Source: Oscillibacter valericigenes
GTDB taxonomy: Bacteria > Bacillota > Clostridia > Oscillospirales > Oscillospiraceae
Reading direction: 5' to 3'
Assembly (NCBI RefSeq): GCF_021531435.1
Contig: NZ_JAFBIS010000003.1
Coordinates: 1 to 64,000 of the forward strand
Length of the DNA: 64,000 nt
The position numbers and the translations under genes are program-made. Position 1 is the first letter of the stretch, and every line of letters starts with the position of its first letter. A model generated the notes under the pieces. The model was not told the DNA's origin. It saw only the letters and a list, made by a program, of their open reading frames with translations, and did no database searches. Shown one piece after another: positions 50,644-59,774 of this stretch.

Positions 50644-51480
50644 ATGAAGGTTGGTATCGTCGGCCTGGGGCTCATCGGCGGCTCCATGGCAAAAAGCACC
50701 AAGGCCCGCACCGCCCACACGGTCTGGGGCGTTGACCTGGACGCCGAGACTATGACCATGGCCCGGATGTGCGGCGCCATCGACGCACCGCTGACGGATG
50801 AAAACCTGCCCCAGTGTGACCTGATCCTGGTGGCCATCCGTCCCGGCGCCGCCGTTGAATGGGTGCGGCGGAACGCGGACATCATCAGCCGGTCCGCCAT
50901 ACTGGTAGACCTGTGCGGTGTGAAGCGCGTTGTGGTGGAGGGCATCGGCCCCATCGCCGAGCAGCACGGCTTCGCCTACATCGGCGGCCATCCCATGGCC
51001 GGTAAGGAACGGGGGGGCTTTACCGCCGCCACCGATGACCTGTATGTGGGCGCCTCCATGATCCTGACGCCGGACCGGCGGACGGATATGCAGCTTCTGG
51101 AAACGCTGAAGAGCTTTTTCCTGGACATCGGCTTTGCCGGCCTGACCTTCTCCGACCCGGAGGAGCATGACCGCATCATCGCCTTTACCTCCCAGCTGGC
51201 CCATATCACCTCCAGCGCCTACGTGAAGTCTCCCGAGGCCCAGCGCCGCCGGGGCTTCTCCGCCGGAAGCTTCCAGGACATGACCCGCGTGGCCCGGCTG
51301 GACGAGGACATGTGGACGGAGCTGTTCCTGGACGACGCCGACTACCTGACGAAGGAGCTGGGCGAGCTGATCCGCCACCTGACGGAATATCAGGAGGCTC
51401 TGGAGGCCCGGGACGCGGAAAAGCTCCGCGCCCTGCTGAAGGATGGCCGGGAAAAGAAGGCCACCGCGGGCGGGAACTGA
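50644..51480 (+). CDS. tyrA: prephenate dehydrogenase
   Basis: 278 residues. Makes 4-hydroxyphenylpyruvate for Tyr. NAD-binding MKVGIVGLGLIGGSMAKS; IGGHPMAGKERGGFTAAT with the substrate region; HDRIIAFTSQLAHITSSAY. No ACT domain at the C-terminus, so feedback control may rest on the attenuator and on DAHP synthase. It begins four bases after the DAHP synthase stop. Confidence 0.94.
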   Translation: MKVGIVGLGLIGGSMAKSTKARTAHTVWGVDLDAETMTMARMCGAIDAPLTDENLPQCDLILVAIRPGAAVEWVRRNADIISRSAILVDLCGVKRVVVEGIGPIAEQHGFAYIGGHPMAGKERGGFTAATDDLYVGASMILTPDRRTDMQLLETLKSFFLDIGFAGLTFSDPEEHDRIIAFTSQLAHITSSAYVKSPEAQRRRGFSAGSFQDMTRVARLDEDMWTELFLDDADYLTKELGELIRHLTEYQEALEARDAEKLRALLKDGREKKATAGGN

Positions 51481-51837
51481 CGCCTTCGAGGGGGAGCAGG
51501 CTCCCCCTTGACCTCCCCCACCCCCAGTGACATCGGTCACTGGTGTGTGCGCCCCAGGGTCGCACGGGTCAAGGTATTTCTGTCAGGCACATGTCCTGAC
51601 AAAAATGATTGAAATTTCTTCATTCGCCGCTGGCGAATAAACTGGGGGAAAGCGGCGAAGCGCCGCCTGTGGCGGAAGAAGCGAGCCGCTTTCGAGGCAG
51701 CGGCACGATTGGCGGCTCCGGCAGGAGCCGGGAATCGTAACGCCGCAACGGTGCTAACCGAAGGTTTCCCCTAGACCCCTTTCCTGTGGGGGCTCCCCCA
51801 GAAATTTTGTTTCCATATTATAATAAGGAGGGACCCT
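51481..51837. other. structured intergenic region inside the aromatic cluster
   Basis: No ORF is supported. It holds a chain of inverted repeats: GGGGGAG..CTCCCCC (51490-51506), CAGTGAC..GTCACTG (51525-51542), TGTCAGG..CCTGACA (51581-51601), TTCGCCG..CGGCGAA-like (51621-51637), GCGGCG..CGCCGC (51652-51668) and GGCTCC..GGAGCC (51713-51732). A late A/T tract with TATAAT and AAGGAGG leads into aroB. Confidence 0.6.
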
Positions 51838-52905
51838 ATGTCCTCCATTCAGACCATCCAAGTCCATACCGCCCCCGCCTATGAAGTGTCCATCGGCGGC
51901 GGGCTGCTGCATACCTGCGGCCAGCGCCTCCGGGAGGTGCTGGCCCCCTGCCGCGTTGCCGTCATCACCGACAGCACCGTGGCCCCCTTATATCTCAAGA
52001 CGGTGACCGGCAGCCTGGAGGGTGCCGGGTTCACCGTCTGTTCTTATATCTTCCCCGCCGGGGAAGGCAGCAAGAATTTTACCACGCTGTCCGCTATTCT
52101 GGAATTTCTGGCGAAGCAGCGGCTGACCCGCACGGACTGCGTCGCGGCCCTGGGCGGCGGCGTTACCGGAGACATGGCCGGCTTTGCCGCCGCCTGCTAC
52201 CTCCGGGGCATCCGCTGCGTCCAGCTGCCCACCACCCTTCTCTCCGCCGTGGATTCCTCCGTGGGCGGCAAGACCGCCATCGACCTGAAGGCGGGCAAAA
52301 ACCTGGCGGGAGCGTTCCTGCAGCCCGCCGCCGTGCTGTGCGACACCGACTGCCTCCGCTCCCTGCCTCCGGAGGTCTTTGCCGACGGCGCCGCTGAAGC
52401 CATCAAGACCGGCGTGCTGGATGACGAGAGCCTGTTCGCCCTCTTTGAGGACGGCACCCTCACCGCCGCGCCGGAGGAGGTCATCGCCCGGTGCGTGGGG
52501 TACAAGGCCGGGGTCGTGGAGCGGGACGAAAAGGAGCAGGGCGAGCGCCGCCTGCTGAACCTGGGCCACACGGTGGGCCACGCCATTGAAAAATGCAGCG
52601 GCTACGCCATCCCCCACGGCCACGCCGTGGCGGCGGGTCTGGCCGTCATCGCCCGAAGCGCCGAGGCCCTGGGCTGGACCGAGGAGCCCGTCGCCGCCCG
52701 CATCGCCGCCTGCCTTGCCAAAAACGGCCTGCCCACCGGCACGGATTTCTCCGCCGAAGCTCTGGCCGAGGCTGCTCTGGCGGACAAGAAGCGCACAGGC
52801 GGGGACATCACGCTGGTCATTCCGAAAAAAATCGGCGTCTGTGAATTGAAGAAAGTCCCGGTGGCGGAGCTGCTGCCTATCATCCGGGCGGGACTGGAGG
52901 GCTGA
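51838..52905 (+). CDS. aroB: 3-dehydroquinate synthase
   Basis: 355 residues. NAD- and metal-dependent second step of the shikimate pathway. Motifs: AVITDSTVAPLYL, PAGEGSKNF, VAALGGGVTGDMAGFAAACYLRGIRCVQLPTTLLSAVDSSVGGKTAIDL, ERDEKEQGERRLLNLGHTVGHAIE, HGHAVAAGL. AAGGAGG precedes. Starts the second block of the aromatic cluster. Confidence 0.97.
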   Translation: MSSIQTIQVHTAPAYEVSIGGGLLHTCGQRLREVLAPCRVAVITDSTVAPLYLKTVTGSLEGAGFTVCSYIFPAGEGSKNFTTLSAILEFLAKQRLTRTDCVAALGGGVTGDMAGFAAACYLRGIRCVQLPTTLLSAVDSSVGGKTAIDLKAGKNLAGAFLQPAAVLCDTDCLRSLPPEVFADGAAEAIKTGVLDDESLFALFEDGTLTAAPEEVIARCVGYKAGVVERDEKEQGERRLLNLGHTVGHAIEKCSGYAIPHGHAVAAGLAVIARSAEALGWTEEPVAARIAACLAKNGLPTGTDFSAEALAEAALADKKRTGGDITLVIPKKIGVCELKKVPVAELLPIIRAGLEG

Positions 52906-52906
52906 A

Positions 52907-54079
52907 ATGGACATTCGCATCATCCCCCAAAAGCTGCGCGGCGCTGTAACGCCTCCCGCCAGCAAGTCCATGGCCCACCGGGCGGTGCTGGCAATGGCGC
53001 TGGCAGGCGGAACAGGCACCCTCTCCAATCTCAGCGACTCCCAGGACATTCAGGCCACGAAACGCTGCGTGGCGGCATTGAAAGACCCCCGGCCCGAGGG
53101 CGAACTGCCCTTCCTGGACTGCGGCGAATCCGGTTCCACCCTCCGCTTTCTCATTCCCATCGCCCTGGCGGTGGCGGGTGGCGGCGTGTTCACCGGGCAC
53201 GGCCGCCTGATGGAGCGGCCCCAGCAGCCTTACTTCGATATTTTTGACGAAAAGGGGATTTTTTACGGGCAAACGGACGGCGTGCTCACCGTCCGGGGCA
53301 CGCTGACCCCCGGCGTGTACCGTCTTCCCGGCAATGTGTCCAGCCAGTTCGTTACGGGCCTGCTGTACGCCCTGCCTCTGCTGCCGGGAGACTCCACCAT
53401 AGAAATCACTACGCCGCTGGAGTCCGGCGGATATGTGGACATGACGCTGGACATGCTGGAAAAGTTCGGCATTTCGGTGCAAAACAAGAACTATGCGGTG
53501 TTTCATATTCCCGGAAATCAGGTATACCAAGGCCGGGACATCACCGTGGAGGGCGACTGGTCCCAGGCGGGTTTCTGGTACGCCGCAAACTTTTTGGATA
53601 ACCAGGTCGCCATTCAGGGCCTGAACGCCGATTCCACCCAGGGGGACCGGGTGGTGGCCTCCCTCTACTGGAAGCTGGCAAAGCCCGGGGATACGGACAT
53701 CGATGTGTCCGGCTGCCCCGACCTGCTGCCGCCCCTGGCGGTGATGGCGGCGGTGCGGAGCGGGACCACCCGCTTTGTGAACGCCGCGCGGCTCCGCATC
53801 AAGGAGAGCGACCGCCTCGCCACCACCGCCGCTCTGCTGAACGCCCTGGGCGGACACGCGGAGGAAGGGCCGGACAGCCTGACCGTCCGCGGCGTTCCCG
53901 CCTTTTCCGGCGGCACCGTGGACGGTGCCAACGACCACCGCATCGTCATGGCGGCGGCCATCGCCGCCACCCGCTCCTCCGCCCCGGTGACCATTCTGGG
54001 GGCGGAAGCGGTCCGAAAATCCTACCCCTCCTTCTGGGAGGACTACAAACAGCTGGGAGGTGTTTTTGATGTCTTCTGA
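52907..54079 (+). CDS. aroA: 5-enolpyruvylshikimate-3-phosphate synthase
   Basis: 390 residues, slightly short of the usual 420-430. PPASKSMAHRAVLAMAL (shikimate-3-phosphate site), LDCGESGSTLRFLIP, LPGNVSSQFVTGLLYALP, RIKESDRLATTAALL and NDHRIVMAAAIAA. The family LGNAGTA/DCGESG region is of the GESGSTLRF type as in Gram-positives. One base after aroB; overlaps aroC by 11 bases. Confidence 0.95.
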   Translation: MDIRIIPQKLRGAVTPPASKSMAHRAVLAMALAGGTGTLSNLSDSQDIQATKRCVAALKDPRPEGELPFLDCGESGSTLRFLIPIALAVAGGGVFTGHGRLMERPQQPYFDIFDEKGIFYGQTDGVLTVRGTLTPGVYRLPGNVSSQFVTGLLYALPLLPGDSTIEITTPLESGGYVDMTLDMLEKFGISVQNKNYAVFHIPGNQVYQGRDITVEGDWSQAGFWYAANFLDNQVAIQGLNADSTQGDRVVASLYWKLAKPGDTDIDVSGCPDLLPPLAVMAAVRSGTTRFVNAARLRIKESDRLATTAALLNALGGHAEEGPDSLTVRGVPAFSGGTVDGANDHRIVMAAAIAATRSSAPVTILGAEAVRKSYPSFWEDYKQLGGVFDVF

Positions 54080-55160
54080 ATTCGGAAAGCTGCTGCGGGT
54101 GTCGGTGTTCGGCCAGTCCCACGGCAAGGCTATCGGTGTGAACATTGACGGTCTCCCTGCGGGAGAAGCCATCGACATGGACGCTCTGAACGCTTTCCTG
54201 GACCGGCGGAAGCCGGGAAAGAGCCGTCTGTCCACACAGAGACGGGAAGCGGACGCCCCCATTTTTTTATCAGGGATAGAAAAGGGTGTCACCTGCGGTT
54301 CACCGCTGTGCGCCATGATTGAGAACAGCGACCAGCATTCCTCGGATTACAGTGAGCTTGCCGATAATCCCCGGCCCTCCCACGCGGACTACACCGCCTG
54401 GGTGAAGTGGGGCGGGCAGGCCGACATGCGGGGCGGCGGCCACTTCTCCGGCCGCCTGACGGCTCCGCTGTGCATCGCCGGCGGCATCGCCAAGCAAATT
54501 CTGGCCCGCCGGGGCGTGTATGTGGGGGCCCACCTGTCCTCCGTCGGCACGGAAAACGATTCCGCTTTCCCCCTGCGGCCCACCGCCGTCCTCTTTGACG
54601 AGGTGGCCGCCAAGCCTTTCCCCGTGCTGGACGACCGGGCCGGGGAGCGGATGCAGGCCCTCATTCTGGAGGCCCGGCAGAACCTGGACTCCGTGGGCGG
54701 CGTCATTGAATGCGCCGCCGTCGGCATCCCCGCCGGGCTGGGCGACCCCATGTTCGACGGTATCGAGAACCGCCTGGCGGCGGCCCTGTTCGGCATCCCC
54801 GCCGTGAAGGGCGTGGAGTTTGGCCTGGGCTTCGGCTCCGCCCGGCTCCACGGCTCGGAGAACAACGACCCCTTCACCGTGGAAAACGGGCAGATCGTCA
54901 CGGAGACGAACCGCGCCGGAGGCATCCTGGGCGGCATCACCACCGGAATGCCCATCACGCTGCGGGTGGCCATCAAGCCCACCCCGTCCATTTCCCAGGC
55001 CCAGCGGACCGTCAGCCTGTCGGCAAAAGAGCCGGCGGAGCTGGTGATCCGGGGCCGCCACGACCCATGCATCGCCCACCGGGCCGTCCCGGTGGTGGAG
55101 GCCGTCACCGCGACGGTATTACTTGATCTACTTTTGGAGGGACATCATGGAACTTTCTGA
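54069..55160 (+). CDS. aroC: chorismate synthase
   Basis: 363 residues. FMN-dependent last common step to chorismate. FGQSHGKAIGVNIDGLPAG (usual FGESHG; here Gln), RRKPGKSRLSTQRREAD, GGGHFSGRLTAPLCIAGGIAKQIL, GLGDPMFDGIENRLAAALFGIPAVKGVEFG and RHDPCIAHRAVPVVEAVTA. I start at ATG 54069 since GGGAGG lies ahead at the right spacing. Confidence 0.96.
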   Translation: MSSEFGKLLRVSVFGQSHGKAIGVNIDGLPAGEAIDMDALNAFLDRRKPGKSRLSTQRREADAPIFLSGIEKGVTCGSPLCAMIENSDQHSSDYSELADNPRPSHADYTAWVKWGGQADMRGGGHFSGRLTAPLCIAGGIAKQILARRGVYVGAHLSSVGTENDSAFPLRPTAVLFDEVAAKPFPVLDDRAGERMQALILEARQNLDSVGGVIECAAVGIPAGLGDPMFDGIENRLAAALFGIPAVKGVEFGLGFGSARLHGSENNDPFTVENGQIVTETNRAGGILGGITTGMPITLRVAIKPTPSISQAQRTVSLSAKEPAELVIRGRHDPCIAHRAVPVVEAVTATVLLDLLLEGHHGTF

Positions 55161-56283
55161 AATTCGCACAAAAATCGACGCCGTGGACGACCAGCTGCTG
55201 GACCTGTTCCTGCAGCGCATGGAATTGTCCGAAGAGGTGGCCGCCTATAAAAACGAGCACAACCTGCCCATTTTGAACAAGGCCAGAGAGCGGGAGATCC
55301 TGGCCAAGGTCACGGAAAAATCCGGCGAGAAGGAGCGGTATGCCTACCACCTGTTCTCCACCCTCTTTGAGCTGGCCCGCTCCCGGCAGGCGGAGCTGAT
55401 CAACGCTCCCACCCGGGTCCAGTCCCAGGTGGAAGCATCCCTGGCCGCCGGCGGCCCCGTGTTCCCTCAGACGGGCCTGGTGGCCTGCCAGGGCGTGGAG
55501 GGCGCCAACTCCCAAGTGGCCTGCGACCGCATCCTGCCCCGGGGCAACATCGTGTACGTCAAGACCTTTGAGGCGGTGGTCTCCGCCGTGGAATCCGGCC
55601 TGTGCAAATTCGGCGTGCTGCCCATCGAGAACAGCTCCAATGGCTCCGTCCGCGCCGTTTACACCCTGCTGCAGGAGCACAACCTCTCCGTTGTCCGCTC
55701 CACCCGGCTGTGCATCCGCCACGAACTGCTGGCCAAACCGGGCGTGAAGATGAGCGATATTACGGAAATTTACTCCCATGAGCAGGCGCTGGGGCAGTGC
55801 AGCAAGTTCCTGAACGGTCTCAACGGCGTCCGGGTCATCCCCTGCGACAACACCGCCATGGCCGCCAAGATGGTTGCCGAGAGCGGAAACCGCCACGCCG
55901 CCGCCATCTCCTCCCATCCCTGCGCCGCGCTGTACGGCCTGGAGTGCATCAGCGACGCCATTCAGGACAGCGACAACAACTACACCCGGTTCTTCTGCAT
56001 CGCGAAAGACCCCGTCATCTACGCCGGCGCCAACCGCATCAGCCTCATCATCGCCTGCGACAACAAGCCCGGCGCCCTGTATGAGATCCTGTCCAAGCTG
56101 GCCGCATTGAACATCAACATGACCAAGCTGGAATCCTGCCCGGTCAGCGGCCGGAATTTTGAGTTCATCTTCTTCCTGGAGCTGGAGGCCTCCGTTCAGG
56201 ACCCCAGCGTTCTGCCCATGCTCCGGGAACTGGAACGCAGCTGCGCCAGCTTCAATTTCCTGGGCAGCTACACGGAAGTCTGA
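55147..56283 (+). CDS. pheA: bifunctional chorismate mutase/prephenate dehydratase
   Basis: 378 residues, three domains: AroQ chorismate mutase (about 1-90, ELSEIRTKIDAVDDQLLDLFLQRM), prephenate dehydratase (about 105-285, VACQGVEGANSQVA, FGVLPIENSSNGSV, TRFFCI) and a C-terminal ACT domain (about 295-378, RISLIIACDNKPGALYEILSKL..ESCPVSGRNFEFIFFLE) for Phe feedback; the ESRP motif is ESCP here. Overlaps aroC by 14 bases, GGAGG in place. Confidence 0.95.
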   Translation: MELSEIRTKIDAVDDQLLDLFLQRMELSEEVAAYKNEHNLPILNKAREREILAKVTEKSGEKERYAYHLFSTLFELARSRQAELINAPTRVQSQVEASLAAGGPVFPQTGLVACQGVEGANSQVACDRILPRGNIVYVKTFEAVVSAVESGLCKFGVLPIENSSNGSVRAVYTLLQEHNLSVVRSTRLCIRHELLAKPGVKMSDITEIYSHEQALGQCSKFLNGLNGVRVIPCDNTAMAAKMVAESGNRHAAAISSHPCAALYGLECISDAIQDSDNNYTRFFCIAKDPVIYAGANRISLIIACDNKPGALYEILSKLAALNINMTKLESCPVSGRNFEFIFFLELEASVQDPSVLPMLRELERSCASFNFLGSYTEV

Positions 56284-56286
56284 GCC

Positions 56287-57531
56287 ATGGCCGGGAAAAT
56301 TTACGGCCTGCTGGGACGCAAGCTGGGGCACAGCTGGTCCGTGCCCATCCACACCGCCCTGGGCTGCGGAGGCTACCGGCTCATAGAGCTGGAGCCGGAG
56401 GAGCTGGAGGGCTTTCTCAGCCAGCCGAACATCGGCGGGCTGAATGTCACCATCCCCTACAAGCGGGATGTGATGCCTTTCTGCGACGTCATCGACCCGC
56501 TGGCCCAGGCCATCGGCAGCGTCAACACCCTGACCCGCCGGGCCGACGGGAAGCTGTACGCCTTCAACACTGACGCCGCCGGCTTCTGCTGGATGGTGGA
56601 GCGGGCAGGCATCTCCTTCGCCGGGAAAAAGGCGGTGGTGCTGGGCAGCGGCGGCGCTTCCCTCACCGCCGTGGCCTGCGCGAAAAAGCTGGGCGCCCGG
56701 GAGGTGGCGGTCATATCCCGCTCCGGGCCTGACAACTACACCAACCTGGACCGCCACGATGACGCGGACATCGTGGTGAACACTACGCCGGTTGGGATGT
56801 ACCCCAACACCGGCGCCGCGGCGGTGGACCTGACGGCTTTTCCCCGCTGCCGGGGCGTGCTGGACGTAGTCTACAACCCCCGGCGCACTGCTCTGCTGCT
56901 GCAGGCCGAGGCGCTGGGCATCCCCTGCTCCGACGGACTGCCCATGCTGGTTGCCCAGGCCAAGGCCGCGGAAGAGCATTTCTTTGAAAAGTCCATTCCG
57001 GACAGCGAAAATGAGCGTATCCTGGCCATGCTGCGGCAGGAGTGCACCAACATCGTCCTCATCGGAATGCCCGGCTGCGGAAAATCCACTGTCGGCCAGG
57101 CGCTGGCGGAGCTGACGGGCCGGGAGGCCATCGACATCGACCAGCGCATCGTGGAACGGACCGGCCGCCCCATCCCGGAGATCTTCGCCCAGGACGGCGA
57201 GGCCTCTTTCCGGGCGCTGGAGCGAGAGGAGACGGCGGAGGCCGGCAAGCTGTCCGGCAAAATCATTCTGACCGGCGGCGGCGTCATCAAGGATGAGCGG
57301 AACTACGCTTCCCTGCATCAAAACTGCCGCATTTACCACCTCATCCGGGACTTGAACGTCCTGCCCACCGACGGCCGTCCCCTGTCCCAGGGGGCCGACC
57401 TTGGTGCCATGTGGAGAGAGCGGGAGCCGCTGTACACCCGGTTCCGGGACGCGGTCATCCGGAACGACGGCACGGTCCGGGAAGCCGCGCAGGAAATTTG
57501 GAGGGATTTTTGTGAAAATTCTGGTACTTAA
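56287..57531 (+). CDS. aroE-aroK: shikimate dehydrogenase-shikimate kinase fusion
   Basis: 414 residues, two enzymes in one chain. Residues 1-250: AroE (YGLLGRKLGHSWSVPIHTALG, NVTIPYKRDV, GSVNTL, AFNTDAAGFCW, VLGSGGAS, NTTPVGMYPN). From about 255: AroK (IVLIGMPGCGKSTVGQALAELTGR Walker A, IDIDQRIVERTGRPIPEIFAQDGEASFRALE, ILTGGGVI, DGRPLS lid region). The linker DSENERILAMLRQE is short. It covers two consecutive-but-one reactions of the pathway. Confidence 0.94.
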   Translation: MAGKIYGLLGRKLGHSWSVPIHTALGCGGYRLIELEPEELEGFLSQPNIGGLNVTIPYKRDVMPFCDVIDPLAQAIGSVNTLTRRADGKLYAFNTDAAGFCWMVERAGISFAGKKAVVLGSGGASLTAVACAKKLGAREVAVISRSGPDNYTNLDRHDDADIVVNTTPVGMYPNTGAAAVDLTAFPRCRGVLDVVYNPRRTALLLQAEALGIPCSDGLPMLVAQAKAAEEHFFEKSIPDSENERILAMLRQECTNIVLIGMPGCGKSTVGQALAELTGREAIDIDQRIVERTGRPIPEIFAQDGEASFRALEREETAEAGKLSGKIILTGGGVIKDERNYASLHQNCRIYHLIRDLNVLPTDGRPLSQGADLGAMWREREPLYTRFRDAVIRNDGTVREAAQEIWRDFCENSGT

Positions 57532-57943
57532 CGGGCCCAACATGAACATGCTGGGCATCCGCCAGCCGGAGATCTACGGCAAGGCCACCTATCAGGACCT
57601 GTGCGGCATGCTTCAGGCTGAGGCGGACAAGCTGGGCGTGGAGATCAGCTTCTTCCAGTCCAACCATGAGGGCGCGCTGGTGGACGCCATCCAGCAGGCC
57701 TATTTCGACAAGGTGGACGGCATCATCATCAATCCGGCGGCCTACACCCACACCAGCGTGGCGCTGCTGGACGCAGTAAAGGCGGTGGGCATCCCCACGG
57801 TGGAGGTCCACGTCTCCGACCCGGACAGCCGGGAGGAGTTCCGGCATGTATCCTACATTCGTGCCGCCTGCGTGGGGACCATCCGGGGCCACGGCCTGCC
57901 GGGGTATCTGGAAGCCCTTCATCTTCTGTGCGGGAGAAACTAA
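57512..57943 (+). CDS. aroQ: type II 3-dehydroquinate dehydratase
   Basis: 143 residues. Third step of the pathway. KILVLNGPNMNMLGIRQPEIYG with the catalytic Tyr, SNHEGALVDAIQQA, INPAAYTHTSVALLDA, VEVHVSDPDSREEFRHVSYI and GTIRGHGLPGYLEAL (catalytic His and Arg). The start is a GTG 20 bases inside aroE-aroK with GGAGGG ahead. Last gene, followed by a terminator. Confidence 0.95.
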   Translation: MKILVLNGPNMNMLGIRQPEIYGKATYQDLCGMLQAEADKLGVEISFFQSNHEGALVDAIQQAYFDKVDGIIINPAAYTHTSVALLDAVKAVGIPTVEVHVSDPDSREEFRHVSYIRAACVGTIRGHGLPGYLEALHLLCGRN

Positions 57944-57952
57944 GCAGCCAAA

Positions 57953-57987
57953 ACACCGCAGTTTAAATGAACTGCGGTGTTTTTTTC
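57953..57987 (+). terminator. aromatic operon terminator
   Basis: 11-bp stem ACACCGCAGTT / AACTGCGGTGT (57953-57963 with 57970-57980), then seven T. Confidence 0.9.
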
Positions 57988-57990
57988 GCA

Positions 57991-58025
57991 AAAAAGGACT
58001 GCCGCGGAAGCGGCAGTCCTTTTTT
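57991..58025. terminator. cstA terminator, bidirectional
   Basis: A5 + GGACTGCCGC GGAA GCGGCAGTCC + T5, between converging genes. Confidence 0.9.
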
Positions 58026-58064
58026 CATAACGGAGACTGGCAAAACTCCGTCATTCACTTGAAA

Positions 58065-59759
58065 TTACTTCTTGGCCTCAGCGGGCTTCTTGTTGGACAG
58101 AGCCTTGACACCCTCGATGACCAGAACCACAGCCAGGATCACCAGGACGGCAGAGAACAGGCACTGCAGAACGTCGGCGGCCACGGTGGGATTCTCGGGA
58201 GGAGTGATCAGACGGCCCAGCTTGGTCTTGAAGGTGATGATCAGGGAGGTCACGGTAGCGGCCAGCATGAACACCATGGGGATGTAGAACATCTTGTTGT
58301 TCTTGCCGATGTTGCCCAGCCAGGCAGCGGAGGCCAGCAGAGCCAGAGCAGCCAGCAGCTGGTTAGCAGCACCGAACAGGGGCCAAATCAGGCTGTAACC
58401 ACCGGTCATCAGGATGCCGCCGATCACGACGGTGATGAGGGTAGCCACAAAGGGATTGGAGATGGCCTTCTTGAAGCCGGTCAGGTTCTCCACGCTCTCG
58501 CCCTCGTCCACGAAGAACTCCTGGAGCATGTAACGGGCCAGACGGGTGGCAGTATCCAGAGAGGTCAGGCAGAAAGCGGAGACAGCCAGGATCAGCACGG
58601 AGTACATGACATCATAGGGCAGGCCCATGGTCTGCAGCATGGTGGCAATACCGGTGGCGAACACCTGGGTGGGAGTGCCGGAAGGCATAGCGCCGTCAGC
58701 GAACAGGAAGGACACGCAGATCAGGGAGATCACGGCCAGGCCGCACTCGATCAGCATGCCGCCGTAGCCGATAGCCATGGCGTCCTTTTCGTTGTCCAGC
58801 TGCTTAGCGGTGGTACCGGAGCCGACCAGAGAATGGAAGCCGGAGATAGCGCCGCAGGCCACGGTGATGAACAGAACGGGGAACAGCTGGCTGTTGCCGT
58901 TGATGCCGCCGAAGCCGGTGAAAGCGGGCAGGTTCATGGTGGGGTGAGCCACCACGATGCCCAGGACAGCCAGGATGATCATACCGTACAGCAGGAAGCT
59001 GTTCAGGTAGTCACGGGGCTGCAGCAGGATCCAAACAGGAGTGACGGAGGCGATCAGGATGTAAGCCAGAACGAAGATCTCCCAGAAGGTCTTGCTCAGG
59101 TGGATGGGGCACAGGTAACCAACGACAATGCAGAGCACCAGAGCAGCCACGCCGATGACGGTGGACACACCCAGAGGAGCATTGCGGCGATAGACCAGGA
59201 AGCCGAACACGATAGCCAGCACGATGAACAGCATGGAGATCATGGCGGTACGGCCGTTAGCCAGGTTGTAAGCGTCGCTGCCTGCCGGGCCGGAAGCAAA
59301 GGTGCCGACCACGATGGAACCGAAAGCGGCAACCACCAGCAACAGGGTCAGGTAAGCGAACACCAGGAACAGCTTCTTGCCACGACGGCCGATGTTGACC
59401 TCGATGACGTGGCCGATGGACTTGCCCTCATGACGGATGGAGGAGAACAGAGCGGCAAAGTCATGGGTGGCGCCGAAGAAAACGCCGCCGATCAGGATCC
59501 ACAGCAGAACGGGCACCCAACCGAAGATAGCGGCCTGAATGGGGCCGTTGATGGGGCCGGCGCCTGCGATGGAGGCGAAGTGGTGGCCCAGCAGGACAGG
59601 CGCCTTAGCGGCGACGTAGTCATTGCCGTCAGCCATGGTGTGAGCGGGGGTCTCCTTGGAAGGATCGACACCCCACTGCTTAGCCAGCCATCTGCCATAG
59701 AACAGATAGCCGCAGACCAGCACGACGATGCTGATCAGCAGGATAACGAGTGAGTTCAT
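58065..59759 (-). CDS. cstA: carbon starvation protein CstA-type pyruvate/peptide transporter
   Basis: 564 residues with about 14 membrane helices. CstA signatures: [30 protein letters not shown]-like [72 protein letters not shown] and [22 protein letters not shown]. CstA proteins import peptides or pyruvate with cations. Preceded, 15 bases upstream, by a hypothetical gene sharing its promoter. Confidence 0.93.
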   Translation of the reverse strand: [564 protein letters not shown]

Positions 59760-59774
59760 ACATACTCTCCCTTC

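Noticed and set aside
57846-59753. 635-codon plus-strand frame opposite cstA
   Set aside because: Shadow frame rich in Gln, His and Asp with no membrane or catalytic pattern; cstA on the other strand is clear.
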